Source: an uncultured Prevotella sp.
Lineage (GTDB): Bacteria > Bacteroidota > Bacteroidia > Bacteroidales > Bacteroidaceae
Reading direction: 5' to 3'
NCBI GenBank assembly: GCA_946998295.1
Contig: CAMPYS010000019.1
Coordinates: 1 to 36,052, forward strand
DNA: 36,052 nt
Shown piece after piece: positions 32,513-36,052 of the stretch (position 1 is the stretch's first letter; each line of letters opens with the position of its first letter). The translations under genes were made by a program, and so were the position numbers. The notes beneath the pieces are model-generated. The model was given only the letters and a program-made list of their open reading frames with translations, ran no database searches and was not told the DNA's origin.

Positions 32513-33328
32513 ATGAAAAAACTAATAGTTTACTTAACAATAGCTATATTTCTTTGCACCTCTATTCCATATATAGCGTTAGCTGTTCCAAGTACTTCAT
32601 CACGAACAAATAATATAACAAATCAAACACTTTCAACAATTGATGAGAATGATGTATCATCTAATACCGATAATAAAAATATATCTTCAGGGTTTCATCA
32701 AATGCTAAAGCAAAAATTTATAGAAGGTAATGCAGGATTTATGTCATTAGTTGCATTAGCTTTAGTATTAGGTCTGGCTTTCTGTATTGAACGTATTATA
32801 TATTTAAGCCTTTCAGAAATTGATACTAAAAAATTTATGTCTAAAATAGATAATCTTATTTCAAAAAATGAAATAGAACAAGCAAAAGAACTTAGTAGAA
32901 ACACTAAAGGTCCTATAGCATCCATTTGTTATCAAGGACTTCTTCGCATCAACACTTCTATTGAAGATATAGAACGAAGTATATCTGCTTACGGCAATGT
33001 ACAAAGTAATAATTTAGAAAAAGGATGCTCGTGGATAACACTCTTCATAGCCATTGCTCCATCATTAGGCTTTTTAGGTACAGTAATAGGTATGGTAATG
33101 GCTTTTGACCAAATACAAATAGCTGGAGATATTAGCCCAGTAAATGTTGCAGCAGGTATGAAGGTAGCACTTATAACCACTATCTTCGGAATAATCACCG
33201 CACTAATTCTGCAACTATTCTACAACTATATATTATCAAAAATAGAAAGTTTAACTACACAAATGGAAGAAACTGCCATTATGTTATTAGATGCTATTAT
33301 GAAGTATAAATTAAAAAATAATAACTAA
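32513..33328 (+). CDS. exbB: ExbB/TolQ/MotA proton channel family protein
   Basis: A 271-aa ExbB homologue, part of the inner-membrane motor that uses the proton gradient to energise TonB-dependent outer-membrane transport. It has an N-terminal signal peptide (MKKLIVYLTIAIFLCTSIPYIALA), a polar stretch, then three helices: FMSLVALALVLGLAFCIERIIYL (about 78-100), SWITLFIAIAPSLGFLGTVIGMVMAF and VNVAAGMKVALITTIFGIITALILQLFYN, with the family's cytoplasmic loop between. The extra signal peptide is usual in Bacteroidetes. It is first in a run exbB - unknown membrane protein - exbD - exbD; tonB is not in the window. Confidence 0.93.
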   Translation: MKKLIVYLTIAIFLCTSIPYIALAVPSTSSRTNNITNQTLSTIDENDVSSNTDNKNISSGFHQMLKQKFIEGNAGFMSLVALALVLGLAFCIERIIYLSLSEIDTKKFMSKIDNLISKNEIEQAKELSRNTKGPIASICYQGLLRINTSIEDIERSISAYGNVQSNNLEKGCSWITLFIAIAPSLGFLGTVIGMVMAFDQIQIAGDISPVNVAAGMKVALITTIFGIITALILQLFYNYILSKIESLTTQMEETAIMLLDAIMKYKLKNNN

Positions 33329-33333
33329 AAATA

Positions 33334-33828
33334 ATGCATACATATAAACTTTCAAAAATAATATTATTTTCACTTGTATCAATAATAGGAATAATATTTA
33401 TATTATTCTATTCCATTTTATTCAACTCTAACATTGAAGATAATAACAATCCTATTATATTAGGATTTACTGATATAATAATTATAACAATTTGGATACT
33501 ATTAAGTATTTCAATTTTAGTGTCAATAATATCTGCTATTAAAAGTATAGCCAAGAATAAAAACAACAAAACTATTAATAAAATACCTATACAAAAAATA
33601 AAATATACAACTTGGTTATTTACAATATTATTGTTAATAATAACAGCTATTACAGGCTCTGTATCAGTAATGACTATTAACGGTAATATATTCAATAATA
33701 AATTTTGGCTTAGATTTGCAGATATGTTCATCAATACATCTGTACTTCTATTAACCATAGGCATAATATTAGCAATGTATGGAACACTGCACTTAAAAAA
33801 GATTTTCAAACTAAAACATAAAAAGTAA
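33334..33828 (+). CDS. Four-helix membrane protein in the exb operon, unknown
   Basis: A 164-aa hydrophobic protein with four predicted membrane helices (about 9-29, 46-69, 91-112 and 127-150) and short basic loops such as KSIAKNKNNKTINK. It starts 5 nt after exbB and ends 10 nt before exbD, so it is certainly in the operon. I do not recognise a family. Its position suggests an accessory part of the ExbB/ExbD complex. The strand and frame are secure from operon spacing, even though the protein's low complexity limits similarity-based judgement. Confidence 0.7.
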   Translation: MHTYKLSKIILFSLVSIIGIIFILFYSILFNSNIEDNNNPIILGFTDIIIITIWILLSISILVSIISAIKSIAKNKNNKTINKIPIQKIKYTTWLFTILLLIITAITGSVSVMTINGNIFNNKFWLRFADMFINTSVLLLTIGIILAMYGTLHLKKIFKLKHKK

Positions 33829-33838
33829 ATACGGGAAA

Positions 33839-34348
33839 ATGATAAAAAAACGATATTTAAAAGTTCCTGGACTAAATACAGCATCAACTGCAGATATATC
33901 ATTTATAATGCTTATACTTTTTTTAATAACAACTTCTATGGATTTAGATATAGGAATTGATAGACAATTACAACCAAAAAATAAAAACGAAAATAATAAA
34001 ACATATATTAGCTCTAACAAAACTATTAAATTTGATATAACAAATGAAAATAAAATTTTTATGAATCAAACACTGATCAAAGTAGATACCTTAAAATCTT
34101 ATATCATAAAAAAATTAAGCAATAAAAGTACGCAATATGTAATTATTGTAAATACTGATAGAAAAGCAAAATATAACACATATTTTAAATTACAAAATCA
34201 AATCGTTGCAGCATATAATCAGATAAAAAACCAATACACATTAGAACATTTTGGAACCTACTATTCTCAATGTACTAATGAACAAAAAGAACAAACTAAT
34301 AAAGAAATACCACAACAAATATCTGAGACATATACAGTATTTAAATAA
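33839..34348 (+). CDS. exbD: ExbD/TolR biopolymer transport protein (first copy)
   Basis: A 169-aa ExbD-type protein. The N-terminal cytoplasmic stretch VPGLNTASTADISFIMLILFLITTSMDLD contains the single membrane helix with the conserved Asp (TADISF) needed for proton movement. A periplasmic domain of about 120 residues follows (IDRQLQPKNK, KFDITNENKIFMN, YVIIVNTDRKAKYNTYFKL). It lies 10 nt after the unknown membrane gene and 13 nt before the second exbD. Two ExbD paralogues beside one ExbB are common in Bacteroidetes. Confidence 0.92.
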   Translation: MIKKRYLKVPGLNTASTADISFIMLILFLITTSMDLDIGIDRQLQPKNKNENNKTYISSNKTIKFDITNENKIFMNQTLIKVDTLKSYIIKKLSNKSTQYVIIVNTDRKAKYNTYFKLQNQIVAAYNQIKNQYTLEHFGTYYSQCTNEQKEQTNKEIPQQISETYTVFK

Positions 34349-34361
34349 AAGGAGACTACTA

Positions 34362-34826
34362 ATGAACTTCGGACAAAAAAAACAACATATTATACCAGAA
34401 CTAAACACAGCCTCTCTTCCTGATCTTATATTCACAATTCTTTTTTTCTTTATGTTAGTAACACACATGAGAAAAGCAAATATAAAAGTAAAATATCAAA
34501 TACCACAAGGAAAAGAACTTACAAAATTAATTAAAAAAACTACAGTATCATATATTTATATAGGTAAACCAACCAATAATAAAGGTGAAATAATAAGCAA
34601 CGAAACACAAATACAGCTAAATGATAAAATAGTAAAATTAAAAGAAATTGAACAACTTATATCTCAAGAAAGAAAACGCATGAATCCGATTGATAGAAAA
34701 AGAATGATAGTAAGCATACGAGCTGATAAAGATACACCTATGGGAATAATTAGCGACTTAAAACAAATACTTAGAAATACAAATACACTAAATATTAATT
34801 TGGCGGCAAAAAACTGTAATAAATAA
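34362..34826 (+). CDS. exbD: ExbD/TolR biopolymer transport protein (second copy)
   Basis: A 154-aa ExbD paralogue. The N-terminal PELNTASLPDLIFTILFFFMLVTHM carries the conserved Asp (LPDLIF) at the start of the single membrane helix. The periplasmic part follows (IKVKYQIPQGKEL, MIVSIRADKDTPMGIISDLKQILRN). The start at 34362 is chosen: it has a good AAAAGGAG about 8 nt upstream, gives the right topology, and avoids overlap with the first exbD. An open frame from 34251 overlaps that gene and is not used. Confidence 0.92.
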   Translation: MNFGQKKQHIIPELNTASLPDLIFTILFFFMLVTHMRKANIKVKYQIPQGKELTKLIKKTTVSYIYIGKPTNNKGEIISNETQIQLNDKIVKLKEIEQLISQERKRMNPIDRKRMIVSIRADKDTPMGIISDLKQILRNTNTLNINLAAKNCNK

Positions 34827-34896
34827 AACATTTTGTTATCCTGCGTAACTTCAATTATTTTTATTAACTAAAGATACAAATTAAAATTTTAAATTG

Positions 34897-34904
34897 TAAC
34901 TTTG
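34897..34904 (+). promoter_or_regulatory. -7 box (TAACTTTG) of pheS
   Basis: An exact TAnnTTTG match 16 nt before the pheS ATG, in the 94-base gap after the exb operon. It gives a very short leader and argues against a phenylalanine attenuator here. Confidence 0.6.
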
Positions 34905-34920
34905 CATCAAAATACTTAAA

Positions 34921-35961
34921 ATGATTATGTTAGAGAAGATAGAAAAACTTTTAAAAGAAATAAACACTATCACTGCCAAAAATGTAGATGAAGTAGAGCA
35001 GCTTCGACTAAAATATTTAAGTAAAAAAGGTATGATAAATACCTTAATGGTGGAATTTCGTAATATACCTGCAGAAGAAAAAAAAGTTGTAGGAAAAAAA
35101 ATTAATTTACTTAAACAACTTACCCAAGAACGCATAAATTCTTTAAGAGATCAACTCGAAATAACAAACTCATCAAATACTGATATAGATCTAACACGTA
35201 CTGCTTATCCTATAAAATTAGGAACAAGACATCCTTTAACAATTGTAAAGAATGAAATTATAAATATATTCAGCAGAATGGGATTCACACTATATCAAGG
35301 TCCCGAAATAGATGATGATAAACACGTTTTTACAATGCTAAACTTTGCTGCAGACCATCCAGCAAGAGATATGCAAGATACTTTTTTTATTGAACGCACA
35401 AATACATTAGATGTAACTAAAAATATTTTGTTACGAAGCCATACTTCAAATGATGAAGCTCACTATATGTCAACACATAAACCGCCTATTCGTGTATTAT
35501 GTCCCGGACGTGTATATAGAAATGAAGCTATTAGCGCACGAGCTCATTGCTTCTTTCATCAAGTAGAAGGATTATATGTTGATAAAAATGTAAGTTTTGC
35601 TGATTTAAAACAGGTTCTTCTAACATTTGCTCGTGAAATGTTTGGCGCAGATACTAAAATCCGATTAAGACCAAGTTATTTTCCATTTACAGAACCAAGT
35701 GCAGAAATGGATATAAACTGTAATATATGTGGAGGAGAAGGATGTGGATTCTGCAAACATACAGGATGGGTAGAAATATTAGGATGTGGAATGGTCGATC
35801 CTCATGACCTTGAAGCATGTGGTATAGACTCAACTGTGTACACTGGTTATGCTTTTGGTATGGGAGTAGAACGAATAACTAATTTAAAATATCGCGTTAG
35901 CGATTTAAGATTATTTTCTGAAAATGATATTAGATTCTTAGAAGAATTTGAAAATGCTTAA
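34921..35961 (+). CDS. pheS: Phenylalanine-tRNA ligase alpha subunit
   Basis: A 346-aa class II synthetase alpha chain that with PheT charges tRNA-Phe. It has the N-terminal coiled coil that binds tRNA (about 1-85, VEQLRLKYLSKKGMI), motif 1 around MGFTLYQGPEIDDD, motif 2 PPIRVLCPGRVYRNEAISARAHCFFHQVEGLYVD, and motif 3 YAFGMGVERITNLKYRVSDLRLFSENDIRF. The Bacteroidetes-type Cys cluster CNICGGEGCGFCKHTGW is intact and could bind zinc. MLEK at 34927 is an alternative start. pheT is not adjacent; the gene ends at a terminator. Confidence 0.97.
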   Translation: MIMLEKIEKLLKEINTITAKNVDEVEQLRLKYLSKKGMINTLMVEFRNIPAEEKKVVGKKINLLKQLTQERINSLRDQLEITNSSNTDIDLTRTAYPIKLGTRHPLTIVKNEIINIFSRMGFTLYQGPEIDDDKHVFTMLNFAADHPARDMQDTFFIERTNTLDVTKNILLRSHTSNDEAHYMSTHKPPIRVLCPGRVYRNEAISARAHCFFHQVEGLYVDKNVSFADLKQVLLTFAREMFGADTKIRLRPSYFPFTEPSAEMDINCNICGGEGCGFCKHTGWVEILGCGMVDPHDLEACGIDSTVYTGYAFGMGVERITNLKYRVSDLRLFSENDIRFLEEFENA

Positions 35962-35997
35962 AATTTTATATTTATAAAAATAACTACTATTAAAATC

Positions 35998-36033
35998 AAG
36001 AGGGTGTGTCAAAATGTACACATCCTCTTTTTT
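35998..36033 (+). terminator. Terminator after pheS
   Basis: AAGAGGGTGTGT (35998-36009) pairs with ACACATCCTCTT (36018-36029) with one G-T wobble, and the right arm runs into a T tract (six T from 36028). It lies 37 nt after pheS. It is the most GC-rich hairpin in the window and has the look of a sequence that may recur in the genome. Confidence 0.85.
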
Positions 36034-36052
36034 ATGCACAAAGCCTAGACTT

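Noticed and set aside
34251..34361. Earlier start for the second exbD
   Set aside because: It would overlap the first exbD by about 100 nt; the ATG at 34362 has a good ribosome binding site and the expected ExbD topology.
1..36052. CRISPR array, rRNA operon, prophage or complete insertion sequence
   Set aside because: No regularly spaced repeats, rRNA sequence, phage structural genes or transposase were seen; KilA-N alone is not enough to call a prophage.

Overview
The window looks like a chromosomal segment of a very AT-rich member of the Bacteroidales, most likely Prevotellaceae. The reasons are Bacteroidetes-type promoters (a TAnnTTTG -7 box, twice with TTTG exactly 20 nt upstream), almost no Shine-Dalgarno sequences, an S16 protein with a long Lys/Ala/Glu tail, DUF4924, DUF4738 and DUF4348-like proteins, a DPP III with the HECLGH motif, and an exbB/exbD/exbD cluster whose ExbB has its own signal peptide. 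This assignment is inferred from gene content.

Bases 1-476 are AT-rich with no gene. Bases 477-3916 form a visibly less AT-rich accessory island, a decayed restriction-modification locus read left to right: an XRE-type regulator, a DpnM/Dam-type adenine methylase cut off before its catalytic DPPY motif, a KilA-N protein, a nuclease with a HARE-type winged helix and a D...ExE active-site pattern, a small conserved protein, and a DpnA-like methylase broken by an in-frame TAG. Both methylases are damaged while the nuclease frame is open.

Bases 4031-28547 are mostly housekeeping genes. htpG follows a strong match to a sigma-54 (-24/-12) promoter. Then come a rhodanese lipoprotein, rpsP, a zinc-ribbon membrane protein with a GH25 lysozyme, a histidine phosphatase, tRNA-Arg(ACG) with a full consensus promoter, an mgsA / hydroxyacid dehydrogenase / TRIC-channel operon, a LysE / DUF4924 / rfbD / prfC / comEC operon, recJ-recQ overlapping by 10 nt, murB with a PhnP-like hydrolase, two lipoproteins, and DPP III with an ALK-type DNA glycosylase, preceded by an AraC-type regulator (28576-29022).

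Bases 29023-32282 are a second accessory region and hold the most interesting structure. A possible divergent promoter palindrome is followed by a 27-codon ORF with its own ribosome binding site and a C9 homopolymer. The stop codon of that ORF lies inside the left arm of a perfect 44-base palindrome. After that come a 48-aa peptide gene and a large surface-type lipoprotein gene. The geometry fits a phase-variable attenuator: only the C9 length takes the ribosome into the hairpin.

The window closes with exbB, an unrecognised four-helix membrane protein, two exbD genes, pheS, and a terminator hairpin.
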